NCBI GenBank assembly: GCA_050944475.1
Contig: JBMNRD010000002.1
Coordinates: 186,001 to 250,000 of the forward strand
Source: RGIG5612 sp050944475
GTDB lineage: Bacteria > Bacillota > Clostridia > Lachnospirales > Lachnospiraceae
Length of the DNA: 64,000 bases
Direction: 5' to 3'
Notes under the pieces: generated by a model
Seen by the model: only the letters and a program-made list of their open reading frames with translations
Databases searched by the model: none
Told to the model about the DNA's origin: nothing
Part shown: piece by piece, positions 50,737-58,981 of the stretch
How positions within the stretch are numbered: position 1 is the stretch's first letter
How the letters are laid out: every line of letters starts with the position of its first letter
Translations under genes and position numbers: made by a program

Positions 50737-51441
50737 CTAAACTGTTATTTCGGTGCCGGTAAAATTATCACCGATGGCATTGATAATACTGTTTTCTCCA
50801 TGAAGGGCAAATAACCTCATGGGCATTTTGTTTTCCATGCAAAGGATGGACGCCGTCATATCAATCACCTGCAGATTCTTTGCAACAACGTCCTGAATCG
50901 ATATTTTGCCGAACTTGACTGCATTCGGATTCTTATCGGGGTCGCTGTCATAGACACCGTCTATCGACTTGGCCGCAAGTATACAATCGGCATTTATTTC
51001 AATGGCCCGCAGCACCGCTGATGAATCGGTTGTGAAGTAGGGGTGTCCGGTACCTCCCGCAAAGAAAATCACCTTACCTGAGGCAAAGTGTTCATTTGCC
51101 CTATCCTTGGAAAACAGTTCCGTAAAACTGCCGCACACAAACGGCGTCATGATTACCGTCTTCATGCCCGCATAACGAAAATGCTCCGAAACATAGATGC
51201 AATTCATTATGGTGGCAAGCATGCCGATGGTATCGGACTTCGGTCTGTCGATCTCCAAACCTGTGCGTCCGCGCCAAAAATTACCCCCGCCTATGGCCAC
51301 GGCAATCTCCGTTCCCATGTCATGCAAGGTCTTCACCTGTACGGCAATCCTTTTGATTTCCTCCTCGTCGAAGCCGCCCTCAGGCTTTGCAAGAGCCTCT
51401 CCGCTCAGTTTAAGCATTATTCTTTTTAATGGTTTCATCCC
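50737..51441 (-). CDS. pyrH: UMP kinase
   Basis: 234 residues from the ATG at 51441, with AAAGGAGAAGGG directly upstream. Upstream in-frame starts lie inside the preceding gene and add unrelated sequence. RIMLKLSGEALA, VAIGGGNFWRG and the C-terminal MENKMPMRLFAL match bacterial UMP kinase. It makes UDP from UMP. Its start lies inside the 3' end of the small FeoB-associated-type gene (32-base overlap), suggesting coupling. Confidence 0.96.
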   Translation of the reverse strand, partial: GMKPLKRIMLKLSGEALAKPEGGFDEEEIKRIAVQVKTLHDMGTEIAVAIGGGNFWRGRTGLEIDRPKSDTIGMLATIMNCIYVSEHFRYAGMKTVIMTPFVCGSFTELFSKDRANEHFASGKVIFFAGGTGHPYFTTDSSAVLRAIEINADCILAAKSIDGVYDSDPDKNPNAVKFGKISIQDVVAKNLQVIDMTASILCMENKMPMRLFALHGENSIINAIGDNFTGTEITV

Positions 51442-51643
51442 TTCTCCTTTGCAGATCATACCCCGGACTGAGCTCCCGGGACGATGGACATTCCGCAGAC
51501 ATACTGCATCCGGAGCAGCCATGTGAACATCCGCCGTCGTTTTTCTTTTTTCCGGCCATAAACACTACAGCCGAAACAACTGCCATTAAAAGTAATACAC
51601 TGACAATTATTGTTGCAAGATTGTCAATTATCCATTGAATCAT
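51410..51643 (-). CDS. FeoB-associated Cys-rich membrane protein
   Basis: 77 residues. One hydrophobic segment (about residues 9-30) is followed by GKKK and the cysteine cluster CSHGCSGCSMSAEC. This is the architecture of small Cys-rich proteins found beside feoB in clostridia, thought to help ferrous-iron uptake. No feoB is in the window; here it heads the pyrH-polC gene run and overlaps pyrH. The last 30 residues are charged and not part of the motif. Coding is supported by the Cys pattern. Confidence 0.72.
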   Translation of the reverse strand: MIQWIIDNLATIIVSVLLLMAVVSAVVFMAGKKKNDGGCSHGCSGCSMSAECPSSRELSPGYDLQRRRDETIKKNNA

Positions 51644-51659
51644 TTATACGCTGTCCGTT

Positions 51660-52475
51660 TTACTTAAACGGTACTACTGCTCCATCATACGTGCTGTTTA
51701 TATATTCAACAATCTCATCTGAAAGCAAAACATCAACCAAGGCTTTAATCTTCTCTTCGTTTTCGTTGCCCGCCTTAACGGCGATAATGTTCACATAAGT
51801 CCTTGCAGCCTCTGAGTCGGAAGACTCATAGCACAGTGAATCCTTTCCTACAGAGAATCCCGCTTCAAGTGCATAGTTCCCGTTCAGAATTACATAGGCA
51901 CAATCACCGGTCATACGCGCGACCTGAGCGGCTTCAACCTCAACAATTTCAAGATTAAGCTTGTTTTCTTCAATGTCATTTACAGTTGCCGTAAGGCCTG
52001 CGCCCTCCTTCAGCTTAATGTAGTCATGATCCTGAAGAAGCAGAAGTGCCCTTGCCTCATTGGTGGTATCGTTAGGTACGGCAATTGCATCTCCTTCGGC
52101 AATGTCTTCAAGTGATGACTTTGTTCCGGGATAAATCCCGAAGGGCTCATAATGGATGCCGCCGGCATTTACAAGGTGGGTGCCCTTCTCCGCATTGAAG
52201 GAATCAAGGTACGGTGTATGCTGGAAATAGTTTGCATCCATTTCGCCGCTTTCAACAACCTCATTGGGAATTACATAGTCATCGAATGTAGTAATCTCAA
52301 GGGTGTATCCCTGCTTTGCAAGAATTTCCTTTGCCTGCTCCAGGATTTCCGCATGGGGTGTCGGAGAAGCTGCAATTGTAATTGTCTTATCGTCTCCCTT
52401 TTTTCCTCCGGTACATCCTGCAAGCACTCCGACTGCGAGCAGTGCGGCCAATGTAATTATTAAAGCTTTTTTCAT
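51660..52475 (-). CDS. metQ: MetQ/NlpA family substrate-binding lipoprotein
   Basis: 271 residues from the ATG at 52475 (GAGGAGATAACAAGG upstream). A lipoprotein signal with lipobox GVLAGC precedes TITIAASPTPHAEIL. The NlpA/MetQ blocks DANYFQHTPYLDSFN and IAVPNDTTNEARAL are clear. It delivers methionine or a related compound to the MetNI transporter. The gene is third in the metN-metI-metQ run. No SAM riboswitch was seen upstream, so the specificity call rests on family. Confidence 0.93.
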   Translation of the reverse strand: MKKALIITLAALLAVGVLAGCTGGKKGDDKTITIAASPTPHAEILEQAKEILAKQGYTLEITTFDDYVIPNEVVESGEMDANYFQHTPYLDSFNAEKGTHLVNAGGIHYEPFGIYPGTKSSLEDIAEGDAIAVPNDTTNEARALLLLQDHDYIKLKEGAGLTATVNDIEENKLNLEIVEVEAAQVARMTGDCAYVILNGNYALEAGFSVGKDSLCYESSDSEAARTYVNIIAVKAGNENEEKIKALVDVLLSDEIVEYINSTYDGAVVPFK

Positions 52476-52593
52476 CCTTGTTATCTCCTCTCGTAGCTTT
52501 ATTTTATCAAATATCATTTATAATCATCCCGTAAGGCAACCCTTCCGAGTAACTGTCGCACAGTAATATCGTAAAAAATTAAACTTTTTCTTT

Positions 52594-53250
52594 CTATTTT
52601 CTCTTGTCCAGTTTTCTCGAAATGAGCATTCCCACATTCTGAATAATCTGGAAAAGAATAATTACGAGAACTACGGTGATAATCATTATGGCGGTATCCC
52701 ATCTGTGATATCCGTACCTTATGGCGATGTCGCCAAGTCCGCCGCCGCCGACGGTACCCGCCATGGCGGTATATCCCAGAATTGAACCGCAGCAGATAGT
52801 GGCGCCTACAATCAATGAGGTTCTTGCTTCAAGAAGAAGCACGTGGAAAATGATATGCCAGTTCGTGGCCCCCATAGACCTTGCCGCCTCAATAACGCCG
52901 GGGTCAACCTCTTTTAATGAAGATTCAACCATCCTCGCAATGTACGGGGCCGCACAAACCACCAGAGGCACAATCATTGCCGTAGGGCCGTAACTTTTGC
53001 CCACTATCGCTCTGGTAAACGGTATCAGCAATACCAGCAGAATAATAAACGGGATACTCCTTATTACATTGGAAATAACATCCAAAATCTTGTAAACCAG
53101 CGGGCTGGGCTTGATTCCGTCCTTGTCTGTCACCGCCAGTGCTATACCCATAGGCAATCCTATAACATATCCTATGAAAGTGGATATAAATATCATATAT
53201 ACGGAATCAACTATGCCCTCCAGGAGCATGCTTATAACCTGATCAGTCAT
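52594..53250 (-). CDS. metI: Methionine-type ABC transporter permease
   Basis: 218 residues from the ATG at 53250, nine bases after GGAGG. It has five membrane segments with the ABC permease loop EAARSMGATNWHIIFHVLLLEAR (EAA motif). It overlaps metN by 8 bases. It is the membrane channel of the MetNIQ importer. Confidence 0.94.
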   Translation of the reverse strand: MTDQVISMLLEGIVDSVYMIFISTFIGYVIGLPMGIALAVTDKDGIKPSPLVYKILDVISNVIRSIPFIILLVLLIPFTRAIVGKSYGPTAMIVPLVVCAAPYIARMVESSLKEVDPGVIEAARSMGATNWHIIFHVLLLEARTSLIVGATICCGSILGYTAMAGTVGGGGLGDIAIRYGYHRWDTAIMIITVVLVIILFQIIQNVGMLISRKLDKRK

Positions 53251-54280
53251 TTGCAATCACCTCCGTAACCTCGAGCTTCCTGTTGATAAGGTAATCAATC
53301 ATCTGCCTTGCGACATTTTCATCTTCGGGTAGCCCCAAAATCATCTCGCCTTTTGCCGTTCCCGAAACATTCTTGGTATCGGCGCCCAGAATGTTTACAG
53401 GACGCCCGAACTCAAGAACCATATTACTTATAACCGGCTCATAAGACGAGTTTTCGGTAAAAATAATGCGGATAATCCTGCTTGAACGCATTTCTTCCTC
53501 TTGAGCGGCCGCAAAAATCGAGCGCACCTCTCCGTCGGCGCTGTCCCTGAGCACAAGCTCCTTGCCTGCTCTGGACTGAGGATGGGCAAATACCTCGTCC
53601 ACGCTTCCGGTCTCCACAAGTTCACCCTTTTCAATTATGGCAACCTTATTACAAATCTCCCTTACCACGGACATCTGGTGTGTGATTACCACCATGGTAA
53701 TGTTATATTTTTCATTAATCTCCTTCAAAAGCGCAAGAATGGAGGATGTGGTCTTGGTATCCAACGCACTTGTAGCTTCATCGCACAAAAGAATCTTCGG
53801 GTCCGAAGCCAAAGCCCTTGCAATTGCCACCCTCTGCTTCTCGCCGCCGGACAACTGGGCGGGATAGGCCTTTTCCTTATCCTCAATTCCAACTATCTTC
53901 AGGTATTCTCTGGCTCTTCGCTTTGATTCGGCCGTCGACATGCCGCGAAGCTTAAGGGGGAAGCAGACATTTCCGATGGCATTCTTCTGCATAAGCAGAT
54001 TGAAATGCTGAAAAATCATTCCCATATCCTTCCTCTTTGCGCGTAACTGGGTCTCAGTCAGAGTTCCCATATCGTCGCCGGCAACTATAACACTGCCGCT
54101 GTCGGGCTTTTCAAGATAGTTCAGACACCTTACCAAAGTGCTTTTGCCTGCCCCCGACATTCCGATGATGCCGTAAATGTCACCCTTCTCAATGTTAAAG
54201 CTGACATTTTTAAGGGCATAAATCTCATTCCCGTCCTGAATAAAAGTTTTTGTAAGATTTTTAATTACTATCTCGCTCAT
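53243..54280 (-). CDS. metN: Methionine-type ABC transporter ATP-binding protein
   Basis: 345 residues. Walker A GMSGAGKST (about 40-48), signature LSGGEKQRVAIARAL, Walker B ILLCDEATSALD and the switch His in VVITHQM are all present. The C-terminal 80 residues form a NIL domain, which binds methionine and inhibits transport in MetN. It is the first gene of metNIQ. Confidence 0.95.
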   Translation of the reverse strand: MSEIVIKNLTKTFIQDGNEIYALKNVSFNIEKGDIYGIIGMSGAGKSTLVRCLNYLEKPDSGSVIVAGDDMGTLTETQLRAKRKDMGMIFQHFNLLMQKNAIGNVCFPLKLRGMSTAESKRRAREYLKIVGIEDKEKAYPAQLSGGEKQRVAIARALASDPKILLCDEATSALDTKTTSSILALLKEINEKYNITMVVITHQMSVVREICNKVAIIEKGELVETGSVDEVFAHPQSRAGKELVLRDSADGEVRSIFAAAQEEEMRSSRIIRIIFTENSSYEPVISNMVLEFGRPVNILGADTKNVSGTAKGEMILGLPEDENVARQMIDYLINRKLEVTEVIAND

Positions 54281-54353
54281 CAGGATTTCCTTATCATACG
54301 CTAATAAGACTGTCTTGCAACATTCCTAATTGATTATTTTATATCATTCCCAT

Positions 54354-54383
54354 AAAAAAGTAAACCATGATAAATATGGTTAC
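54354..54383 (-). terminator. Terminator of the B12-riboswitch operon
   Basis: GTAAACCAT/ATGGTTAC pairs with one bulge and is followed on the minus strand by TTTTTT. It overlaps the last codon of the ECF S-component gene. Confidence 0.7.
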
Positions 54384-54916
54384 AGACGCAGTTTTGAAAG
54401 AACTTTATTGACAGGATGAAAAAGAATCAGGCAGATTACAAAATTCCCCACACAATGGACTACATCGTACATAAGACCGGCAATCCACCAGGATATCATC
54501 ACTTTTAATCCGCCGACGAATAATGTGTAGATTGCGCACAGTGCCCCGAAGAAAAGTCCGAAAAGCCCCGACAGAATGCTGTAAAAGAAAACATTGCGGT
54601 TTCCGATTTTTCTTGTCAGCATGACAACTACCACCAGAATCGGCCATACATAATAATATGTCACCGTCCACGGGCCAAAGCCGAAGTATATACATTCAAG
54701 TGTGGCAAAAACGAGGGTTACCGGAATCACCTTCCACTCGAAAAACAAGGTAAAAATGATTATCATAAATGAAACCACTTCAATGTTGGGCAGTGCATCC
54801 AGAGCCCTTTTTCCGGCCTCAAGAAGCACCACCATAATGGCCATATACGCAATGTCTATGGCCTTGAAGTAGCCTGCTTTGCGGGTATTACCGTTTGTTT
54901 TGATTTCATTCGCCAT
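54380..54916 (-). CDS. ECF transporter S-component, probably for a cobalamin-type ligand
   Basis: 178 residues with about five or six hydrophobic segments and little else, the size and look of an energy-coupling-factor substrate-binding (S) subunit. It is the second gene behind a cobalamin riboswitch, next to a DUF4430 protein, so cobalamin or a precursor such as cobinamide is the likely substrate. The EcfA/A'/T energising module is not here and would be shared from elsewhere. Ligand choice is by context only. Confidence 0.78.
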   Translation of the reverse strand: MANEIKTNGNTRKAGYFKAIDIAYMAIMVVLLEAGKRALDALPNIEVVSFMIIIFTLFFEWKVIPVTLVFATLECIYFGFGPWTVTYYYVWPILVVVVMLTRKIGNRNVFFYSILSGLFGLFFGALCAIYTLFVGGLKVMISWWIAGLMYDVVHCVGNFVICLILFHPVNKVLSKLRL

Positions 54917-54973
54917 TTATATGAGTCCGCTTAACGGGTCCGGGCGGCAAATAGCCTTCCGAACCCGTTGTCT

Positions 54974-55387
54974 TTAATAGGTTTCGTAAGCCAGCTTGTA
55001 TGCGTCGCCATCCGTTACCGGCTGAGATTCCGCGCCATACATGCCATACTCATCGTTGACATATATTGCCCAGTAGGCAGAGCCCTTATTGAAATCAGCC
55101 TCCAGCCCGTTAACCGTGAAAATAGTAAATCCGTACACTCCGTCTTCCCCGTCAAATGTAAAATCCTCTTCTTCAGCCAGTTCCTCCATCAGGCCGATTA
55201 AAAATTCGGCATCGGTTTTTCCTTTATAGGTCACTTCGGCACTTTCGTCATCAACCACAGTCAGTGTGTATGCTTTGCTTCCCTGATTCGCCTTTGGCCC
55301 CATTGTGAAGTAGATAGCCAGAAACGCGCCCACCAACGCCACCAAAACAACAAGTCCAATGATGATGTTTCTTCTTTTTTTATTCAT
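54974..55387 (-). CDS. DUF4430 (transcobalamin C-terminal-like) surface-anchored protein
   Basis: 137 residues from the ATG at 55387, with GGAGGAGAAC upstream. A basic start and one membrane segment (about 8-28) are followed by an extracytoplasmic domain. The pattern FTIFTVNGLEADFNKGSAYWAIYVNDEYGMYGAESQPV is split over residues 85-125. Its NG-x-W-x-I-Y-VN-G-like end matches DUF4430, related to the C-terminal domain of transcobalamin. It probably captures corrinoid for the S-component encoded next. Regulated by the upstream B12 riboswitch. Confidence 0.85.
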   Translation of the reverse strand: MNKKRRNIIIGLVVLVALVGAFLAIYFTMGPKANQGSKAYTLTVVDDESAEVTYKGKTDAEFLIGLMEELAEEEDFTFDGEDGVYGFTIFTVNGLEADFNKGSAYWAIYVNDEYGMYGAESQPVTDGDAYKLAYETY

Positions 55388-55397
55388 GTTCTCCTCC

Positions 55398-55425
55398 AAA
55401 AAAAAATCCCCGGCCACTGCCGGGG
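55398..55425 (-). terminator. B12-riboswitch expression-platform terminator
   Basis: CCCCGGC/GCCGGGG pairs around AGTG and is followed on the minus strand by nine Ts. It ends just before the ribosome binding site of the DUF4430 gene. Confidence 0.88.
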
Positions 55426-55498
55426 TTAATCAAAAAGCAAGCTCTTCAATAGATTGAATCCTTGCAATTCGTGCACCAGTTACTCGTGGCTCAAGCAC

Positions 55499-55652
55499 AA
55501 TTACGGGCAGGTCTCCTGGCTGGCATATTGGCACATTTCCCCTTCCCGGTTTCCCAGTGGCAAACGGAAATGCTAAATGCTTACAGTGACGAGTTCGCAC
55601 AGGCCTTTCACCTGTTTCCCTTTTCATCCGGCATAGCCGGACACCCGTAATT
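55499..55652 (-). promoter_or_regulatory. Cobalamin riboswitch aptamer
   Basis: The minus strand has the B12 box AGCCAGGAGACCTGCC (near 55505-55522), preceded by GCCACTGGGAA and GGGAAGG blocks. A closing P1 stem AATTACGGG/CCCGTAATT links 55644-55652 with 55499-55507. A further hairpin (CCACGAGTAACTGG) lies before the terminator and could form the kissing-loop element. High cobalamin would switch off the DUF4430 and S-component genes. Confidence 0.92.
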
Positions 55653-55746
55653 ATCATATTTTGTTATCACCCGAGGCCACACATCCTCTGTACTGCTTAA
55701 AGATATACATTCTCGGTTATTCAAAGACATACATCCTTTGAATCAT

Positions 55747-55775
55747 ATTATACGTCCTGCAAACCCAAAAATCAA
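55747..55775 (-). promoter_or_regulatory. Promoter of the B12-riboswitch operon
   Basis: On the minus strand TTGATT (55770-55775) and a perfect TATAAT (55747-55752) are 17 bases apart. The transcript would include the riboswitch. Confidence 0.7.
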
Positions 55776-55861
55776 GACGCATTGATGTTATGTCGGCTTC
55801 ATAAATTATTAAGGTTGCCGATTAAAGGGTCAAAGCATTACAAAAAGGCTTCAACAGCGCA

Positions 55862-55890
55862 TTTACTTTTTTTGAAATTTGTAGTATCAT
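55862..55890 (+). promoter_or_regulatory. Candidate promoter of the HTH-dehydrogenase gene
   Basis: TTTACT (55862-55867) and TATCAT (55885-55890) are 17 bases apart, about 80 bases upstream of the start. The remaining bases between here and the B12 promoter (55776-55861) show nothing recognisable. Confidence 0.4.
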
Positions 55891-55972
55891 TTTTACGACT
55901 TTATTTTTACCAATATTTGCTGATACCTGCCGGCATTTCAGGTTGGTTATTTACTTAAAGGAGATACCGTAA

Positions 55973-57415
55973 ATGAAGAAGTTTTCGCATGAAGCACTGG
56001 CGGCTGTTATCCGTTCAAAAAGAAAGGAAAAGCGCATCACTCAAGATGGTCTGAGCAAGCTGACAGGCATTAACAGAATGATGATCGGAAGGGCAGAAAG
56101 GCAGAGCTTTACCCCCTCCATTGCACAACTTGAAAAGCTTTCTCAAGTATTGGATTTTGACATAGATGACTTGTTTGTAGAAACCTGCGAGGATCCTTAT
56201 GAAAAAAGCGCTCTTCCCCGAATGAAAATCACCGTTGCCGGTGTCGGCTATGTGGGCCTGTCCCTGGCTGTTTTGCTGTCCCAGAATAATGACGTCGTCG
56301 CAATTACCACAACCCCTTCCAAAGCTGATAAACTTAACAGCTTCATCAGTCCCATTCAGGATGATGAGATCGAGCGTTTCTTTGAGGAGGCCCGGTGCGG
56401 CAAAAGGGAACTTTCCTTTTCCGCCACAACTGACAAGGAAAAAGCCTACCGGTTCGGAGACATTATCATCATAGCAACTTCCACAAATTATGACGATTTA
56501 GGCCAGCATTTTGACACCTCTGCCGTGGAGGACGCAATTGAATGTGCCCTTAAATATAATCCGGATGCCCTCGTTGTCATCAAGTCCACTGTTCCCGTCG
56601 GCTATACCGAGAGTGTGAAGAAAAAATACGGGGCGGACAATATTATTTTCAGTCCCGAATTTCTCAGGGAAAGCAAGGCTCTTTATGACAACCTCTACCC
56701 TTCCCGCATTGTCGTTGGCGCTTCCGAATCCATGCGCGATAAGGCGGAGCTCTTTGCGCGGCTTTTGAAATCCGGCGCTCTTGACAAGAACGTCCAGATT
56801 CTCCTCTGTCCTCCCACGGAGGCTGAGGCCATTAAGCTTTTTTCAAACACATATCTTGCAATCAGAGTGTCCTACTTCAACGAGCTTGATACCTACGCCC
56901 AGACAAAGGGGCTCGATACCCGTTCAATCATCGAAGGTGTCTGCCTCGATCCGCGAATCGGCGACCACTACAATAACCCCTCCTTCGGGTACGGAGGCTA
57001 TTGCCTGCCAAAGGACACCAAGCAGTTGTTGGCCAATTATAAGGACGTTCCACAGAATCTGATTGAAGCCGTGGTTAATTCCAACACAACCAGAAAGGAC
57101 TTCATTGCCTTTTCTATAATAGATATGAATCCCGGGTGCGTGGGAATATACCGGCTGGCCATGAAGGCCGGGTCGGATAATTTCCGCTCATCGGCCATTC
57201 AAGGTGTCATGAAGCGCATTAAGGCCAAGGGCATTCCCGTCATTGTATACGAACCCACCTTGGAGGACGGCTCAACGTTCTTCGGCTCCGAGGTAATAAA
57301 CGACATAAAAAAATTCAAGAAAAAGGCCGATATCATTCTTGCTAACAGATATGAACCGGCCCTTGATGATGCAATAGACAAAGTTTATACAAGGGATTTA
57401 TACTTCAGAGATTAA
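55973..57415 (+). CDS. XRE-type HTH fused to a UDP-glucose/GDP-mannose dehydrogenase
   Basis: 480 residues in one frame. Residues 6-70 are an XRE-like helix-turn-helix (ITQDGLSKLTGINRMMIGRAE, split around 22-43). From residue 84 a complete nucleotide-sugar dehydrogenase follows: VAGVGYVGLSLAV (88-100), FSPEFLRESKA, and the catalytic Cys344 in GYGGYCLPKDT. It oxidises a UDP-hexose to the uronate for surface polymers. An internal ATG at 56222 lacks a ribosome binding site, while the first ATG has AAAGGAG, so the fusion is probably expressed whole. It may bind DNA and report sugar-nucleotide or NAD state, which is a guess. It is convergent with an LCP gene. Confidence 0.9.
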   Translation: MKKFSHEALAAVIRSKRKEKRITQDGLSKLTGINRMMIGRAERQSFTPSIAQLEKLSQVLDFDIDDLFVETCEDPYEKSALPRMKITVAGVGYVGLSLAVLLSQNNDVVAITTTPSKADKLNSFISPIQDDEIERFFEEARCGKRELSFSATTDKEKAYRFGDIIIIATSTNYDDLGQHFDTSAVEDAIECALKYNPDALVVIKSTVPVGYTESVKKKYGADNIIFSPEFLRESKALYDNLYPSRIVVGASESMRDKAELFARLLKSGALDKNVQILLCPPTEAEAIKLFSNTYLAIRVSYFNELDTYAQTKGLDTRSIIEGVCLDPRIGDHYNNPSFGYGGYCLPKDTKQLLANYKDVPQNLIEAVVNSNTTRKDFIAFSIIDMNPGCVGIYRLAMKAGSDNFRSSAIQGVMKRIKAKGIPVIVYEPTLEDGSTFFGSEVINDIKKFKKKADIILANRYEPALDDAIDKVYTRDLYFRD

Positions 57416-57436
57416 ATTATTAAGCGAAATATTTAG

Positions 57437-57470
57437 CGGATTGCCCTTTCCGGGGGGAATCCGTTTTTTT
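57437..57470 (+). terminator. Terminator of the HTH-dehydrogenase gene
   Basis: CGGATT/AATCCG with inner C/G pairing is followed by seven Ts, which reach the LCP stop codon. Confidence 0.85.
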
Positions 57471-58482
57471 ATTCCTGCTCTTCATAAATTATTGATTTGA
57501 GCCTTTCCGACGCAGCTTTGAGATCATAAATCCACACCCATTGGTATTCGTTCCACTCCCAATCGGGATTCTGCTCCCAGCCTCCCACGAGGTCTGTTTC
57601 AAACTCCTCATCCGGAATCGTATATTTTGTCATTTTCAGATTTTGAACATCCATGGAAGCCAGGTATATCATATCCGAATAGGTTAATGTGGTTTCAAGA
57701 CAATTAAGTGTACGTCTGATAATTGACGGATACCGGTATTTGGGTATTGTACGTATTTTTGCAAGCATCCCCTCAATTACCGTTTGCTGACGCGAGACCC
57801 TTATGTGCTCGCCATCATTTTCAATAGCGGAGCGAATCCGGGAAAATGCCACGGCCTGAGGGCCGTTAAGCACATTCAGTCCCTCAACGGCATCGTAACC
57901 TTCATAGCCCAACTTAGCCGAGCCTTCATTGACCTTTTGCGCTTCTTCCGCGAGCAGTTCAACCTCTACTCCTCCCAAGGAATCCACAATGCCGGCAATT
58001 CCTTCAAAATCCATAGTAATAAACTGGTTGAAGTTCGTGTTAAAGTTCCTGTTTATTGTTCTGACTGCGAAGGCCGAACCGCCCCATTTATACGCATAGC
58101 CGATTTTGGTTTCGTACTCACACCCCTCAATGGCAACTTTACTGTCCCTGAGCAATGAAATAAGCTTCAAAGTATTCTCACCTTTGTTAAAAGAAAGAAT
58201 CATTATGACATCGCTGCGGTTTTCCTCCTCGTCAATTCCCAGGAAAACAATGTTCATGATATCGGGCTTTTTAAAAAAGGAGATTACTCCTCCGGGCCCT
58301 CTGTCCTCTTCGGCAATTCCAAAATCCTCATCGCTGACTTCGGTCCTTGTAAAATCCTCTGTCATATATACGCTCAATACGGCTATCGCTGCGACTATAA
58401 TTGCAACCGTCACGAGAAGAACGGTTATTACTGTCCTCAGCGGTTTTCTATTCCTGCGTTTTATTGTCGGTGTTCTTTTCAT
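57469..58482 (-). CDS. LytR-CpsA-Psr (LCP) family protein
   Basis: 337 residues from the ATG at 58482 (AAGGATAA upstream; a TTG at 58512 is less likely). A basic cytoplasmic start precedes one membrane segment (about 16-40), then the extracellular LCP domain: IMNIVFLGIDEEENRSDVIM, the arginine-bearing LISLLRDSKVAI, and NFNQFITMDFEGIAGIVDSLGGVEV split across residues 150-180. These enzymes transfer lipid-linked polymers to peptidoglycan. The neighbouring sugar dehydrogenase may supply uronate for such a polymer. Confidence 0.92.
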   Translation of the reverse strand: MKRTPTIKRRNRKPLRTVITVLLVTVAIIVAAIAVLSVYMTEDFTRTEVSDEDFGIAEEDRGPGGVISFFKKPDIMNIVFLGIDEEENRSDVIMILSFNKGENTLKLISLLRDSKVAIEGCEYETKIGYAYKWGGSAFAVRTINRNFNTNFNQFITMDFEGIAGIVDSLGGVEVELLAEEAQKVNEGSAKLGYEGYDAVEGLNVLNGPQAVAFSRIRSAIENDGEHIRVSRQQTVIEGMLAKIRTIPKYRYPSIIRRTLNCLETTLTYSDMIYLASMDVQNLKMTKYTIPDEEFETDLVGGWEQNPDWEWNEYQWVWIYDLKAASERLKSIIYEEQE

Positions 58483-58727
58483 CTGTGATGTTATCCTTAT
58501 TGGTCTGCGCAATACGCCGCAAATACATCAATCTTAAATTGTTCCGAAATATAAGAGCCGGGGCTCGCCGGCACCATGCTTTTGAGCTTATGCAATGCGT
58601 TTACATGATAACACGAATTTGTTTTTTTGTCATTTCCGGCACTCGCAAAGTACAACGAAATAAAAAATTTTTCGGCAACAATAACGCAGCAATCAATCCG
58701 GGATAAGTTCCGTATTTCTGTTCTTTC

Positions 58728-58753
58728 AAAAAAAGAAGTCTAAAAGACCTCTT
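58728..58753 (-). terminator. Terminator of tRNA-Pro
   Basis: On the minus strand AAGAGGTCT/AGACTTCTT (one G-U pair) closes a short loop and is followed by TTTTTTT. Confidence 0.85.
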
Positions 58754-58764
58754 TTTCTGAAGAA

Positions 58765-58838
58765 TCGGGGTGACAGGATTTGAACCTGCGGCCTCTAAGT
58801 CCCGAACCTAGCGCTCTACCAAGCTGAGCCACACCCCG
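58765..58838 (-). tRNA. tRNA-Pro (CGG anticodon)
   Basis: On the minus strand the acceptor CGGGGTG pairs with CACCCCG, with discriminator A. The anticodon stem CTAGG/CTTAG encloses TTCGGGA, giving CGG. The T-arm contains GGTTCAAATCC. CCA is not encoded. Confidence 0.94.
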
Positions 58839-58852
58839 TAAACATCTGTGCC

Positions 58853-58881
58853 ATTATACCACGTGATTTATTTTTTGCCAC
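58853..58881 (-). promoter_or_regulatory. Promoter of tRNA-Pro
   Basis: On the minus strand a perfect TATAAT (58853-58858) has GTGGCA (58876-58881) at 17 bases, ending 14 bases before the tRNA. Confidence 0.6.
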
Positions 58882-58981
58882 ATTTTTTTATTATTCTTTC
58901 TTTTTTTGCGAAAAAGGCAGATATTTACACCTAAAAATATGTTGCTTCGCCATTGACAGACTCAACATGAGCCGGGAACGA

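Noticed and set aside
54281..54353. SAM riboswitch or T-box ahead of metNIQ, and a -35/-10-like pair at 54293-54320
   Set aside because: The region is too short for either RNA. The promoter-like pair would start transcription only a few bases before the metN start codon and lose the ribosome binding site.
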